Shown here one piece after another: positions 16,662-25,677 of a DNA stretch of 64,000 bases. The DNA comes from Bacillota bacterium (GTDB taxonomy: Bacteria; Bacillota; Clostridia; Lachnospirales; Lachnospiraceae). The notes under the pieces were generated by a model, which ran no database searches, was not told the origin of the DNA, and saw nothing but the letters and a program-made list of their open reading frames with translations. Within the stretch, counting starts at the first letter, position 1. Every line of letters begins with the position of its first letter. The position numbers and the translations under genes were made by a program. The stretch is from contig JAEZKL010000130.1 of NCBI GenBank assembly GCA_023415475.1, positions 34,787 to 98,786 on the forward strand. The letters run 5' to 3'.

Positions 16662-18200
16662 CTAATTCACCCGAATCAACTTATTCATATCCTCGGCCAT
16701 TCCCTGCAGCGTTTCTGCACTTCCTGCAAGCTCTTCGCTGGTCGCCAGATTTTGATGGATGGAATGAAAGACGGTATTAAAGCTGTCAATGGTGTTGTTC
16801 GTTGATTCTGTAAGCTTCGAATTCAAATCCACTGTATTCTGGGTCTCATGTAACATGGTTTCGATTAGGTGACTTATCTCATTAATATTCTTGCCTGATT
16901 CCTTGAGATCTGCTATCATATCGGTTACATTCACAACCGTATCACGCAAGATATCATTACCATGAATAACCTTCAGAGTATTCACGCTCATCAGCTCCTT
17001 AACCTCATTTACCCTCTTTTTTAGGTCCTGAGTGATTGAGGCTACATCATTCAAGGATTTATTCGTATTATCCGCAAGCTTTCTGATCTCATCTGCCACC
17101 ACGGCAAAGCCCTTTCCTCCTGCACCTGCTCTTGCAGCTTCAATCGACGCATTTAGAGAAAGCAAATTCGTCTGGTCAGATATCTGACGTATGATTTCGA
17201 ACATTGCATCTATCTGATCTGACTTCTCTTCCAAAACATAAGTTGCTTCTAAGGTATTCTCGATATCTCCTTTAATCTCGGTAATAATCGATAATGCTTC
17301 CATTAAGGCATTTTCGTTACGGTTTGAAAGATCCGTTAATTTTTCGGATTTGCATTCCGTATCCTTTACCTTACCCGCTATTGTCTGATTCGTATATAAG
17401 AGCTTCTGTAAGCTTCTATTATTATCATCAATATAATGTAGCATCGTATCTGCTTCTTTGGAAGCCTCCTGACTAGTACTTGCAATCTCCTCAATCGAGA
17501 CGCTTTCCTCCGTTGCTATCTCTGATAAGCTTTCGCTGGATATCAGCAGGGACTGAGAATACTCCTCTACCTTATTAAATAATAGGATATTATTTTCATT
17601 ATGTTGTTTCAGCTCATCCTCATTCAGTTCAATCGTTTTGAGAATTCTAGAGGAGAAGAAGGTTAATAGCGTGATTCCGAAGGATATTAAACTGATGACC
17701 ACCACTCTTAAAATCAGCTCTCTAATCAAGTGATCGGATTCCGGAAGACTCTCCGGATTCAATACAAATATTATAACCTGCGATAGCAGTCCAAGTGCAA
17801 CAAATGCTATATTCAATCTATTATCGAGAAATAATGCAGCAAGAATAATAAAATAGAACACACACGCCCATAGCTCCTTCGAGGGTATCATTAATCCCAT
17901 ATATAAATAATTAACATACGAAAAAGCTAATATGATAGTCTTTAGCGCTTTGAATGATCCCGTGATATGGTCGGTATCCCTGGTTGTCACATTGTACATG
18001 ACCTTAAAGGTTATAAGCTCTATTACCATAATGATGGCCAATGTAATCAGAGAGGACCATTGAATTTCCTCGAGTAAGCCTATCAGCTTTAAGAAAATAA
18101 ATAAGGTTCCTGCTAAGCCTGCACTGATGGAATAGATAATTAGTACGAATTTTAAGGTATCAAATTGGTATTTTATAATAGTACTTCTTTCGTCTTTCAT
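16662..18200 (-). CDS. Methyl-accepting chemotaxis protein with polytopic membrane domain
   Basis: Chemotaxis receptor of 512 residues. The N-terminal ~190 residues form about six membrane segments with no sizeable extracellular sensor domain and no clear HAMP domain. The cytoplasmic part is the long MCP coiled-coil with the conserved tip [20 protein letters not shown] followed by [14 protein letters not shown]. It should signal to CheA/CheW. It starts 24 bases after the KAS III-like gene and shares its transcript, so it is under the c-di-GMP riboswitch upstream. The stimulus is probably something sensed within or across the membrane, such as a lipid-soluble compound or energy state; this is inferred from topology. 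Confidence 0.9.
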   Translation of the reverse strand: MKDERSTIIKYQFDTLKFVLIIYSISAGLAGTLFIFLKLIGLLEEIQWSSLITLAIIMVIELITFKVMYNVTTRDTDHITGSFKALKTIILAFSYVNYLYMGLMIPSKELWACVFYFIILAALFLDNRLNIAFVALGLLSQVIIFVLNPESLPESDHLIRELILRVVVISLISFGITLLTFFSSRILKTIELNEDELKQHNENNILLFNKVEEYSQSLLISSESLSEIATEESVSIEEIASTSQEASKEADTMLHYIDDNNRSLQKLLYTNQTIAGKVKDTECKSEKLTDLSNRNENALMEALSIITEIKGDIENTLEATYVLEEKSDQIDAMFEIIRQISDQTNLLSLNASIEAARAGAGGKGFAVVADEIRKLADNTNKSLNDVASITQDLKKRVNEVKELMSVNTLKVIHGNDILRDTVVNVTDMIADLKESGKNINEISHLIETMLHETQNTVDLNSKLTESTNNTIDSFNTVFHSIHQNLATSEELAGSAETLQGMAEDMNKLIRVN

Positions 18201-18224
18201 GTGGTCCTCCTCACATTGTATATT

Positions 18225-19229
18225 CTACCATTTATATAGTAAAGCAGTCATCGTGTAGCCTGATGCTACGGAACAGAATATACTAAGATCATCCTTCTCA
18301 AATTGCTCCTGACTCAGCCTGGCATCCAACGCCATGATAGGGCTTGTACAACCCGAATAGCCATATTGGTCCCCTATGTAGGTTGCTTTCTCCATTCCAA
18401 CTCCCAGTCTGTCCATGGTCAACTCTAGATCCGTATAGGAGAACTGCGACATAAAATAATGAGTGGTATCCTCCGGTGTATAATTGTAATCAGATAATAG
18501 CTTGGTAATAAGCTCCGACCAACGGTCTGACAAGAAACTGAAGTCAAAGGGTTTCCATAACATCTTCCGATCTTCATTGCTGACTTCACTGTCTGAGATT
18601 CTTGATATACCACAGGCCGGCATGGTAATGGACCAATAATACTGATCGTCAGTGAACATCCTCGATCCGAGAAGACCTCTGCTCTCCTCCTCCACTTTTC
18701 TCTCCAGAATGATAGCGGCTGCTCCATCACCTGTACAGCCATAAGCAACCATATCATCTTCTCTTGCCTGAGTACTGATTAGCAGGGCTCCAACGATTAG
18801 CACTTTATCAAACTTATCATCTGTTTTCAGGTATCTTGCAGCCGTATCCATCGCAGTCAGCATACCGATACAGTTGGCATTGATGTCAAATACTGCATGT
18901 GCATTGATTGCCTGAAGCTGATTCTTGATTAACAGTGCACAGCAGGGCGATAAGTATTCCGGAGTATCGGACACGGAGATTATCATATCAATATCCTCCG
19001 GCTTAAGTCCCGTATTACTGAGAGCCTGATTGGCAGCTTTGACTGCCATGGATAAACTGGTTTCATCCTCATTGGCCAAGGTTCGCGTCTCCCTACCGAG
19101 CTTTTTGAACAACTGTGCCGCATGATCCTCAACCTGATACCTTCTAAAATGATCAATATAAAATTGGTTTTCCAATTTCCTTTGCGGATGATAGGATCCG
19201 ACCCCTACAATGTGTACATTCTTATACAT
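18225..19229 (-). CDS. KAS III (FabH)-like ketosynthase with altered catalytic residues
   Basis: Thiolase-fold protein of 334 residues resembling 3-oxoacyl-ACP synthase III: IVGVGSYHPQRKLEN, ISVSDTPEYLSP, and Cys120 in DINANCIGM as the acyl-accepting cysteine. The other two FabH catalytic residues look substituted: the PHQAN segment reads as MSQFS (Ser261 for His) and GNTS reads as GCTS (Cys294 for Asn). It may therefore load acyl groups without normal decarboxylative condensation, or use different chemistry. First gene after the c-di-GMP riboswitch and paired with a membrane-type chemotaxis receptor, it could make or bind a lipid-like signal. It is unlikely to be the housekeeping FabH because no other fab genes are present. 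Confidence 0.8.
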   Translation of the reverse strand: MYKNVHIVGVGSYHPQRKLENQFYIDHFRRYQVEDHAAQLFKKLGRETRTLANEDETSLSMAVKAANQALSNTGLKPEDIDMIISVSDTPEYLSPCCALLIKNQLQAINAHAVFDINANCIGMLTAMDTAARYLKTDDKFDKVLIVGALLISTQAREDDMVAYGCTGDGAAAIILERKVEEESRGLLGSRMFTDDQYYWSITMPACGISRISDSEVSNEDRKMLWKPFDFSFLSDRWSELITKLLSDYNYTPEDTTHYFMSQFSYTDLELTMDRLGVGMEKATYIGDQYGYSGCTSPIMALDARLSQEQFEKDDLSIFCSVASGYTMTALLYKW

Positions 19230-19293
19230 ATTTCCTCCTTAATAAGTTCTCCAGAATAGAAGCTTGCCCTGGTTCTTACACCAGAGACATTTA

Positions 19294-19382
19294 CTTAGCA
19301 GCCTGGCAGTCTTGGGATAATCATACCTGTAGATCCATAGCTTTGCGTCCTTACCTTTCGGTAAGTTTGCCTTGTCTTAGGT
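19294..19382 (-). ncRNA. Class I c-di-GMP riboswitch (GEMM-I) ahead of the KAS III-MCP operon
   Basis: Read on the minus strand: AAGGCAAACTTACCGAAAGG at the 5' side, a stem capped by a GAAA tetraloop (CTTACC-GAAA-GGTAAG), GGACGCAAAGC as the c-di-GMP-binding and tetraloop-receptor segment, then a variable stem and GCCAGGCTGC closing the second helix. These are the hallmarks of the class I aptamer. About 65 bases separate it from the start codon; a short hairpin (CTCTGGT/ACCAGGG, about 19264-19288) follows without a T-run, so control may be translational or use a weak terminator. Confidence 0.9.
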
Positions 19383-19578
19383 AATATGTAATTTTATTGA
19401 AATTCATTAAAATTATAACATTAATTGTCAAAAATACAATATACTTACCCGGTCATGCCAATAATTTTCCAAATACGAGGGGTTCTTGGTAATTCCTGGG
19501 TATCCCATTATCACAATACACATGTCTTCCTCACGAAGACATATAACGAAATACTGTTCGTCTGACAAAGAATTTTAG

Positions 19579-19607
19579 TTGCAAAAACTGGATTTTTGAT
19601 TTATGAT
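19579..19607 (+). promoter_or_regulatory. SigA-type promoter of tdh-kbl
   Basis: TTGCAA (19579-19584), 17-base spacer, TATGAT (19602-19607), about 75 bases before the tdh start. Confidence 0.65.
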
Positions 19608-19682
19608 TATAGTAAAGGATCAATCACTTTGGATACTTAGCCTATGAATGAATCAATACTAATTATGTAAAGGAGACTGCTT

Positions 19683-20744
19683 ATGAGCGAGAATGATACC
19701 AAGACAATGTGGGCTCTGGTAAAGGAAAAAGCAGAACCCGGATTATGGATGAAGCGTGTTCCTGTTCCATCAACCGGTAAAAACGAAGTAAAAATTAAGA
19801 TTCACAAGACCTCCATCTGTGGAACCGATGTACACATCTATAACTGGGATGAATGGTCCAGGAAGACCATACCTGTTCCGATGACCATCGGACATGAATT
19901 CGTCGGCGAGATTATAGAAGTAGGAGATAATGTAGAAGGCTATGAGATCGGAGAACTGGTCTCCGGTGAAGGACATATCGTCTGCGGTAAGTGCCGTAAT
20001 TGTCTGGCGGGACATCGTCACCTTTGCAAGGATACCCAGGGTGTAGGTGTTAACCGTAATGGTGCTTTTGCCGAATACCTTGTGATCCCCAGCACGAATG
20101 TCTGGCGCTGCGATCCTTCCATCCGTGAAGAGCTCTTCTCCTGCTTCGATCCGCTGGGTAATGCAGTTCATACTGCCCTGTCCTTTGATATGGTCGGGGA
20201 AGATGTGCTGATAACGGGCGCAGGACCGATCGGTGCAATGGCCGCAGCTGTCTGCCGCCACGTAGGTGCAAGACATGTTGTAATAACCGATGTCAATGAG
20301 TATCGCCTGGAGCTCGCCAAAAAACTGGGCGCAAACTGCATCATCAATGTATCCAAGGAAAAGGTATCCGATGTAATGAAAACACTCGGTATGCGGGAAG
20401 GCTTTGATGTCGGTCTCGAGATGTCAGGTAGTCCGGCCGGGTTCAATGATATGGTTAACAATATGAAGCACGGCGGAAAGATTGCTCTCCTTGGATTACA
20501 AAAAGAAGGCACCATAATCGACTGGAATAAAGTGATATTTAACGGACTAACCATTAAAGGTATCTATGGCAGAGAAATGTATGAGACCTGGTATAAGATG
20601 TCGACCATGCTGCAAAGTGGATTAAATATAGATGATATAATAACACACCGCTTTGACGTTAAGGATTATGAGAAAGGCTTTGAAGTAATGAGATCCGGTT
20701 ATTCCGGTAAAGTAATTTTAGATTGGAATCATATCAACGATTAA
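19683..20744 (+). CDS. tdh: L-threonine 3-dehydrogenase
   Basis: Zinc-dependent medium-chain dehydrogenase of 353 residues, converting L-threonine and NAD+ to 2-amino-3-oxobutyrate. Visible features: catalytic zinc site with [13 protein letters not shown] and [10 protein letters not shown], the structural zinc loop [15 protein letters not shown], and the NAD-binding [22 protein letters not shown] and the full length are typical of threonine dehydrogenases rather than sorbitol dehydrogenases. It lies 45 bases upstream of kbl, which takes its unstable product, so the pair forms the threonine-to-glycine pathway. AAAGGAG precedes the start and a clear SigA-type promoter is present upstream. Confidence 0.94.
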   Translation: MSENDTKTMWALVKEKAEPGLWMKRVPVPSTGKNEVKIKIHKTSICGTDVHIYNWDEWSRKTIPVPMTIGHEFVGEIIEVGDNVEGYEIGELVSGEGHIVCGKCRNCLAGHRHLCKDTQGVGVNRNGAFAEYLVIPSTNVWRCDPSIREELFSCFDPLGNAVHTALSFDMVGEDVLITGAGPIGAMAAAVCRHVGARHVVITDVNEYRLELAKKLGANCIINVSKEKVSDVMKTLGMREGFDVGLEMSGSPAGFNDMVNNMKHGGKIALLGLQKEGTIIDWNKVIFNGLTIKGIYGREMYETWYKMSTMLQSGLNIDDIITHRFDVKDYEKGFEVMRSGYSGKVILDWNHIND

Positions 20745-20789
20745 CAGGGCGATAGAAAAGTATGCTGTAAGAAAGGATTGGATCAAGCA

Positions 20790-21986
20790 ATGGAACGGAA
20801 AGACGATATTTTGAACCTTTATGTAACGGAGCTTCAAGCGATTAAGGAAGCCGGTCTGTTCAAAGGAGAAAGCCCCATTACCTCAGCTCAGGGTTCTAAG
20901 GTGACCTTGGCAGACGGGCGAACTGTGATCAACATGTGTGCAAATAATTATTTGGGACTTGCAAATAACCCCCGAATTATTGAGGCTGCGAAGAATTCCT
21001 ATGACGAGCGGGGTTATGGACTTTCCTCCGTTCGCTTTATCTGCGGAACTCAGGACATTCACAAGGATTTAGAGAAGACGATCAGCCGCTTTCTTGGCAC
21101 TGAGGATACCATATTATATTCCTCCTGCTTTGATGCAAACGGTGGCTTATTCGAGACTATTCTTACCGAAGCAGATGCCATAATCAGTGATGAATTAAAT
21201 CATGCCAGCATTATAGACGGAGTACGTCTGTGCAAGGCGAAACGGTACCGTTATAAGAATAATAATATGGAAGACCTACGCGCTCAGCTTCAGGCTGCGG
21301 ATGCTGCAGGTGCCAGAATTAAGTTGATCGCTACCGACGGCGTTTTCTCTATGGATGGAATTATCGCAGACTTAAAAAGTATCTGTGATCTCGCCGATGA
21401 ATTCCATGCCCTTGTAATGGTGGATGACAGTCATGCGGTAGGCTTCGTAGGAAAGACCGGTCGCGGAAGCGCCGAATACTGCGGAGTTACAGGCCGTGTC
21501 GATATTATTACCGGCACTCTTGGTAAAGCTCTGGGCGGAGCTTCCGGTGGGTATACCAGCGGCAGAAAAGAGATTATTGATCTGCTTCGTCAAAGAAGTC
21601 GTCCTTATCTCTTCTCCAATACCTTAGCTCCTTCCATTGTCAGTGCCAGCCTTGAAGTATTTGCCATGCTGGATAGTGACACCTCGTTACGGGACCGGCT
21701 GGAGGCTACCACTACCTATTATCGAGGACTCTTAACAGAGGCCGGTTTCGATATCGTAAAGGGTGTCCATCCCATCGTACCGATTATGCTGTATGATGAA
21801 AAGGCTGCCGTTGAAATGGCAAGGCGTATGATGGAAAAGGGAGTTTATGTGGTTGCCTTCTCCTATCCTGTTGTACCCAAGGGAAAAGCCCGCATCAGGA
21901 CTCAGGTATCGGCTGCTCATACCACAGAAGAGATCGATTATATTGTTAAATGCTTTAAAGAGGTTAAGGAAGCGATGAATATTTAG
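20790..21986 (+). CDS. kbl: Glycine C-acetyltransferase (2-amino-3-ketobutyrate CoA ligase)
   Basis: PLP enzyme of 398 residues of the alpha-oxoamine synthase family, cleaving 2-amino-3-oxobutyrate with CoA to glycine and acetyl-CoA. Visible: [13 protein letters not shown] at the substrate loop, [38 protein letters not shown], and the PLP lysine in [18 protein letters not shown] use ATG 20790; an in-frame TTG at 20778 directly abuts the AAAGGA purine run and is less likely. It is co-transcribed with tdh and ends in a strong terminator 50 bases after the stop. Confidence 0.94.
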   Translation: MERKDDILNLYVTELQAIKEAGLFKGESPITSAQGSKVTLADGRTVINMCANNYLGLANNPRIIEAAKNSYDERGYGLSSVRFICGTQDIHKDLEKTISRFLGTEDTILYSSCFDANGGLFETILTEADAIISDELNHASIIDGVRLCKAKRYRYKNNNMEDLRAQLQAADAAGARIKLIATDGVFSMDGIIADLKSICDLADEFHALVMVDDSHAVGFVGKTGRGSAEYCGVTGRVDIITGTLGKALGGASGGYTSGRKEIIDLLRQRSRPYLFSNTLAPSIVSASLEVFAMLDSDTSLRDRLEATTTYYRGLLTEAGFDIVKGVHPIVPIMLYDEKAAVEMARRMMEKGVYVVAFSYPVVPKGKARIRTQVSAAHTTEEIDYIVKCFKEVKEAMNI

Positions 21987-22035
21987 TACACCTATTCTAT
22001 CTCGGCTTTACGACAAGCATTATATGAAATCTGAT

Positions 22036-22090
22036 AAAAAACACTATGATTTCTCATTAAAAAACACCATGAGAAATCATAGTGTTTTTT
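22036..22090. terminator. Strong bidirectional terminator after kbl
   Basis: A 22-bp near-perfect stem (22036-22057 with 22069-22090; core CACTATGATTTCTCAT) ending in TTTTTT on the plus strand and in T-runs on the minus strand. Confidence 0.9.
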
Positions 22091-22124
22091 CACATTATAA
22101 AACCTCATAGAAACCTCATATTTT

Positions 22125-22373
22125 ATGAGTGCATCAGCGTCTATAAAGCTTTGCGACGATGCCATAAAGACAGTATCAGCAATCCGCTCCAAGCTTGGTG
22201 CTGCTCAAAACCGCTTAGAACACACTATAGCGAACCTGGATAATACCGCTGAGAATCTGCAAAGTTCTGAAAGCATAATTCGCGATACTGATATCGCTAA
22301 GGCAATGGTCGAATATGTGAAAGCAAGTATCTTAGAACAGATTGGGCAGGCAATGCTATCTCAAACAAATAAG
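22125..22373 (+). pseudogene. Flagellin C-terminal domain relic
   Basis: About 83 codons matching only the C-terminal helical domain of flagellin: DDAIKTVSAIRSKLGAAQNR, LEHTIANLDNTAENLQSSES, IIRDTDIAKAMVEYVKASIL, and EQIGQAMLSQTNK. The N-terminal D0/D1 domain and variable region are missing. The last dozen residues expected in flagellin (ending ...LLR) are replaced by the hairpin at 22370-22416. There is no ribosome site before the ATG and the region starts right after the kbl terminator. The open frame runs on to 22622 but past 22373 it has no similarity and is antisense to the receptor gene. I read it as a decayed duplicate of fliC/hag; another flagellin gene elsewhere would serve motility. 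Confidence 0.85.
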
Positions 22374-22416
22374 GTAAGGATAACAGCATTCCATAATGCA
22401 TATTATCCTTACCTTA
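22370..22416 (-). terminator. Terminator of the dCache MCP gene
   Basis: Perfect 14-bp arms TAAGGTAAGGATAA (22370-22383) and TTATCCTTACCTTA (22403-22416), with an inner GCATT/AATGC stem. On the minus strand it runs into TTTGTTTG, 40 bases after the receptor stop. It overlaps the end of the flagellin relic. Confidence 0.7.
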
Positions 22417-22456
22417 GCTATTTATTGATATTCTACGACTGGCTCTTTCTCTCTTC

Positions 22457-24448
22457 TTACATCTTAAACTTTGATATGGATTTTTGCATGTCTTCTGCTA
22501 ATCCGGACAGGCTCTCACTGGAGTTTGCAATCTCATTCATGGATGAGGTTTGCTCTTCAATCGACGCGGTAGCCTCCTGCGTACCTGCTGCATTCTCCTC
22601 AGAGATAGCAGACAGATTCTGAATAATACCTACGATTTCATCCTTTTTGTTACCCATTTCCTTGCTTTGCTGATTCAGATAGTGAATTAATTTCTTTAGG
22701 TTTTCAATTGCTGCTGCGATACCCTCGAATTTCGTATTGGTAAAGTCAACACTGCTAGTCTGCTCTTTGAGGTTCTCACCGACCTCTGACATTGCTTGTA
22801 CTGCATATTGACTCTTTCCGGTCAGCTCCTCAATATCCTTTATGATCTCTCCGGCAAAACGATTGGTCTGCTCTGCCAGCTTTCTTATTTCATCGGCCAC
22901 TACTGCAAAGCCCTTTCCCTGCTCTCCGGCTCTTGCCGCCTCAATTGCTGCATTCAAGGCTAACAGATTCGTCTGACTGGCGATATTTAATATCATCTGG
23001 CTGGCATTATCAATCTTATTTGCACTTTCGTTTGTTTCCAGGATGACATTACGTATCTCTGTCGCTGTCTTATTCGTGATATCAGTCTTCTGTATCAAGA
23101 CAGTAAGAACATCAAGGCCTTCGCTCTTTTGTCTCTCCACTTCATCGGCCAGTCCGTTCAATTCTACAATAAGCTTCTGATCCTTCTCAATCAAGTCACC
23201 TAAGAGTTCGATTTCACCAGCACCCTTTTCGGTATCACTCGCCTGATCAGCAGCTCCCATAGCAATATCCTGTACTGCACTGGCTACTTCGTTTGCACTT
23301 TCTGCCGCTTGCTGAGTTGTTGCAGTAAGCTCCTCTGAGGCTGCCGCTATATGCTCAGCCGATTGAGCGATACTCTCAATCAAAGTTCTTAAGTTATCCT
23401 GAAGGACCAGGGTTGCATTAGCCATGATCCCTATTTCATCCGCTCGATTGAGGTACTTATTTGCTTTGTCATTATTCTCAGTAGTCATATCATATTGGGA
23501 CATGCTGTTTAATAAATCAACCACATGGGTGATGGGCTTCGATATTGATCTGCCAAGAAGAAAAGCAATCACTACACCGGCAGCAATGAATATCACCGAG
23601 AACACAACTAATAATAAAGTCATTTTATTGATCTCACTGGTAATCTGATTCTTAGGCGCCTTCAGGGCTAATACCCAGTCTGTATTCGGTATCATGGTAA
23701 GAGATGCTACGAACTCTACACCCCTCAGGTTGTAGCGTATATTTCCTTCCTTTCTAACCCTGAATCCATCGAATTTGATACCAAAGTCTTTAAACTCTCC
23801 ATTTTCCTCAATATCTTTAATTACATTTCTTTGCTCCATTACGATCGTTTTATCATCGTGAGCATAAAATGTTCCGTCATTTCCAAGAATGAAGGCACTA
23901 CCCTCTTCTCCGAAGGTCATACTATAGATGATTTCATTTAAAGCTGAACCATCTCTTCGTCCAATGAGTGCACCAATAATCTCATCGCCTGATTTAATTG
24001 GTGATGCATACATAATAACGGTACTATTGGTTACTTTACTGACCAATACATCAGAAAAGCATGCTTGACCCAATAACGCTTTTTGTATATATTCTCGCTC
24101 GCTCAGATCCGCTTCCTCTCCACCGATTGCATACCTTGCAATACCTTCCGGGTTAACCACAGCCATATCAAGATATCCCAGTTCTTCGGCTTCTTTCGCC
24201 AGGATTTCCAACTGCTCCTCCAATGGCAGACCGCTAATTCGATTAGCAACCTGCCTCAATACCTCGGTTCGCAGCTGCAAACGGGCGTTTACATAATTCG
24301 CTCCCTGGATCGAGGCTTCCTTCAGTCCGTCTTCCACTTCATGAAAAGCCGTATTATGGCCTAATACAATTGATATTGTACCTAAACCACCAGTAACTAA
24401 TAAAACAAGTACTCCGACAAATAGCGCAATTCTATTTGACAATTTCAT
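22457..24448 (-). CDS. Methyl-accepting chemotaxis protein with dCache sensor
   Basis: Receptor of 663 residues in classic order: membrane segment 1 (about 7-30), an extracellular double-Cache domain (about 35-275, including [20 protein letters not shown] and [20 protein letters not shown]), membrane segment 2 (about 280-303), HAMP, and the cytoplasmic signalling coiled-coil with tip [20 protein letters not shown] followed by [19 protein letters not shown]. Such dCache receptors bind amino acids or other small nutrients directly. It is the only gene behind a class I c-di-GMP riboswitch with a terminator, so its level should follow c-di-GMP. The ligand cannot be read from sequence. Confidence 0.95.
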   Translation of the reverse strand: MKLSNRIALFVGVLVLLVTGGLGTISIVLGHNTAFHEVEDGLKEASIQGANYVNARLQLRTEVLRQVANRISGLPLEEQLEILAKEAEELGYLDMAVVNPEGIARYAIGGEEADLSEREYIQKALLGQACFSDVLVSKVTNSTVIMYASPIKSGDEIIGALIGRRDGSALNEIIYSMTFGEEGSAFILGNDGTFYAHDDKTIVMEQRNVIKDIEENGEFKDFGIKFDGFRVRKEGNIRYNLRGVEFVASLTMIPNTDWVLALKAPKNQITSEINKMTLLLVVFSVIFIAAGVVIAFLLGRSISKPITHVVDLLNSMSQYDMTTENNDKANKYLNRADEIGIMANATLVLQDNLRTLIESIAQSAEHIAAASEELTATTQQAAESANEVASAVQDIAMGAADQASDTEKGAGEIELLGDLIEKDQKLIVELNGLADEVERQKSEGLDVLTVLIQKTDITNKTATEIRNVILETNESANKIDNASQMILNIASQTNLLALNAAIEAARAGEQGKGFAVVADEIRKLAEQTNRFAGEIIKDIEELTGKSQYAVQAMSEVGENLKEQTSSVDFTNTKFEGIAAAIENLKKLIHYLNQQSKEMGNKKDEIVGIIQNLSAISEENAAGTQEATASIEEQTSSMNEIANSSESLSGLAEDMQKSISKFKM

Positions 24449-24626
24449 ATCCGTTTTCTCCTTTTTTTAATATGTATCACATTGCTCTAAACTTTTTGCT
24501 ATGAATAATAACATAAAACGCATGATGTAATAAACAGGTGAGGTATCGCAAAGATGTTATGCTAAGATGTTGTACAAAATCAAGATTCGTATTTGGGGAA
24601 TTAACTACTGAAGGCTGTTTTGATCA

Positions 24627-24660
24627 CAAAAAAAGAGCTGTGGTATACTTACCCACAGCA
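24627..24660 (-). terminator. Riboswitch-controlled terminator ahead of the dCache MCP gene
   Basis: On the minus strand GCTGTGG (24653-24659) pairs with CCACAGC (24637-24643) around GTAAGTATA, followed by TCTTTTTTT. It lies 30 bases after the aptamer and about 180 bases before the start codon, the usual expression platform of a transcriptional riboswitch. Confidence 0.88.
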
Positions 24661-24689
24661 ATAGACAGAAACCGTATTTCCGCTTTTCT

Positions 24690-24778
24690 TGCCTTGGCAA
24701 CTGGACGATCATAGTTAACACCTTAGATTCACAGCTTTGCGTCCTTACTTTTCAGTAAGTTTGCTATTATCAACAACA
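24690..24778 (-). ncRNA. Class I c-di-GMP riboswitch (GEMM-I) ahead of the dCache MCP gene
   Basis: On the minus strand: AATAGCAAACTTACTGAAAAG with a GAAA-capped stem (CTTACT-GAAA-AGTAAG), then GGACGCAAAGC, a variable stem, and GTCCAGTTGCC at the 3' side. It begins just after the predicted transcription start and is followed by an intrinsic terminator. Whether ligand binding favours or blocks that terminator cannot be settled by eye. Confidence 0.92.
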
Positions 24779-24784
24779 TTTAGC

Positions 24785-24813
24785 ATTATATTATAAATTT
24801 CTGGCAGAATCAA
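24785..24813 (-). promoter_or_regulatory. SigA-type promoter of the riboswitch-MCP transcript
   Basis: On the minus strand TTGATT (24808-24813), 17-base spacer, TATAAT (24785-24790). The start point would be near 24778, exactly at the 5' end of the aptamer. Confidence 0.75.
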
Positions 24814-24902
24814 GTAAATATTTGAAAATTTTTTTAGTTTGTTTCAACCTCTCATTACCAATATAAATCCCGGTCAAACAGCCCCCATTTAGTTAATTTT
24901 TG

Positions 24903-24931
24903 TTGTTTCAGGTACCGTTCTATGCTATACT
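24903..24931 (+). promoter_or_regulatory. SigA-type promoter of sfsA
   Basis: TTGTTT (24903-24908), 17-base spacer, extended -10 TGC-TATACT (24926-24931). It overlaps the in-frame ATG at 24922, which therefore cannot be the start of sfsA. Confidence 0.65.
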
Positions 24932-24987
24932 CGTCCTATTCGCCAGAAGCATTACAAGCTTGCAAAAAGTACAGGGAGGGTCAGATT

Positions 24988-25674
24988 TTGAAATATACTA
25001 ACGTGAGAAAGGCTACCTTTCTTCAGCGGCCGAATCGTTTTATCGCTCATGTCCTCGTGGATGGCAAGGAAGAAATCGCCCATGTTAAGAATACAGGACG
25101 CTGCAGAGAAATCCTACAGGAGGGTACAGAGGTTATCATAGAGGAAGCTTCTAATAAAGAACGTAAGACAAAGTATTCTCTAATTGCAGCTTACAAGGGA
25201 TATGTTTTAATTAATATAGATTCCCAAATTCCGAATTCAGTAGTTTTTGAAGGTATAAAAGACAACCTCATTAAGGAGCTTCCTACGGTAACGAAGCTCG
25301 CCAGAGAGGTTGTCTATGGTAATTCCCGATTTGATCTATACTTTGAAGCAGGGGATCAAAAAGGGTTTATAGAAGTCAAAGGAGTAACTCTTGAAGCAGA
25401 CGGTGTAGCGATGTTTCCTGACGCTCCCACACAACGGGGTACGAAGCATATCTATGAGATGATAAAGGCCGTTGAGGAAGGCTATTCCGGTTATATCTTC
25501 TTCCTGATTCAGATGAAGGGTGTCAACTATTTCACACCGAACAGAATAAGAGATCCCGAATTAGCAGAGGCACTATCCATCGCTAAGGAAAAAGGAGTAT
25601 CGGTTCTAGCATATGACTCTGTAGTGACGAAGGACGGTATCATTCTTGGTGCACCGGTTAGAATACAATTATAA
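24988..25674 (+). CDS. sfsA: SfsA family protein (DNA/RNA nuclease SfsA)
   Basis: SfsA protein of 228 residues, a normal family length. I start it at TTG 24988, which has GGGAGGG seven bases upstream; the longer frame would begin inside the promoter. From there it opens with KYTNVRKATFLQRPNRFIAH, the standard SfsA N-terminus, followed by HVKNTGRCREILQEGTEVII (partner-strand OB-fold) and a PD-(D/E)XK-like nuclease part with RFDLYFE, GFIEVKGVTLE and FPDAPTQRGTKHI. First described as a sugar-fermentation stimulation protein in E. coli; family members are annotated as nucleases. It converges on the next gene with three bases between stops, so there is little room for separate terminators. Confidence 0.93.
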   Translation: MKYTNVRKATFLQRPNRFIAHVLVDGKEEIAHVKNTGRCREILQEGTEVIIEEASNKERKTKYSLIAAYKGYVLINIDSQIPNSVVFEGIKDNLIKELPTVTKLAREVVYGNSRFDLYFEAGDQKGFIEVKGVTLEADGVAMFPDAPTQRGTKHIYEMIKAVEEGYSGYIFFLIQMKGVNYFTPNRIRDPELAEALSIAKEKGVSVLAYDSVVTKDGIILGAPVRIQL

Positions 25675-25677
25675 GGG

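Noticed and set aside
19770..20276. 168-aa antisense frame inside tdh, with other antisense frames there
   Set aside because: Opposite strand of a well-supported gene; no ribosome site or family resemblance.
20778..20789. TTG start of kbl
   Set aside because: It directly abuts the purine run; ATG 20790 fits spacing better.
22374..22622. Downstream half of the open frame that begins in the flagellin relic
   Set aside because: Similarity to flagellin stops at 22373; beyond that it is a hairpin and then antisense to the receptor gene.
24922..24987. ATG-started extension of sfsA
   Set aside because: The ATG lies inside the promoter spacer; TTG 24988 has the ribosome site and gives the normal N-terminus.
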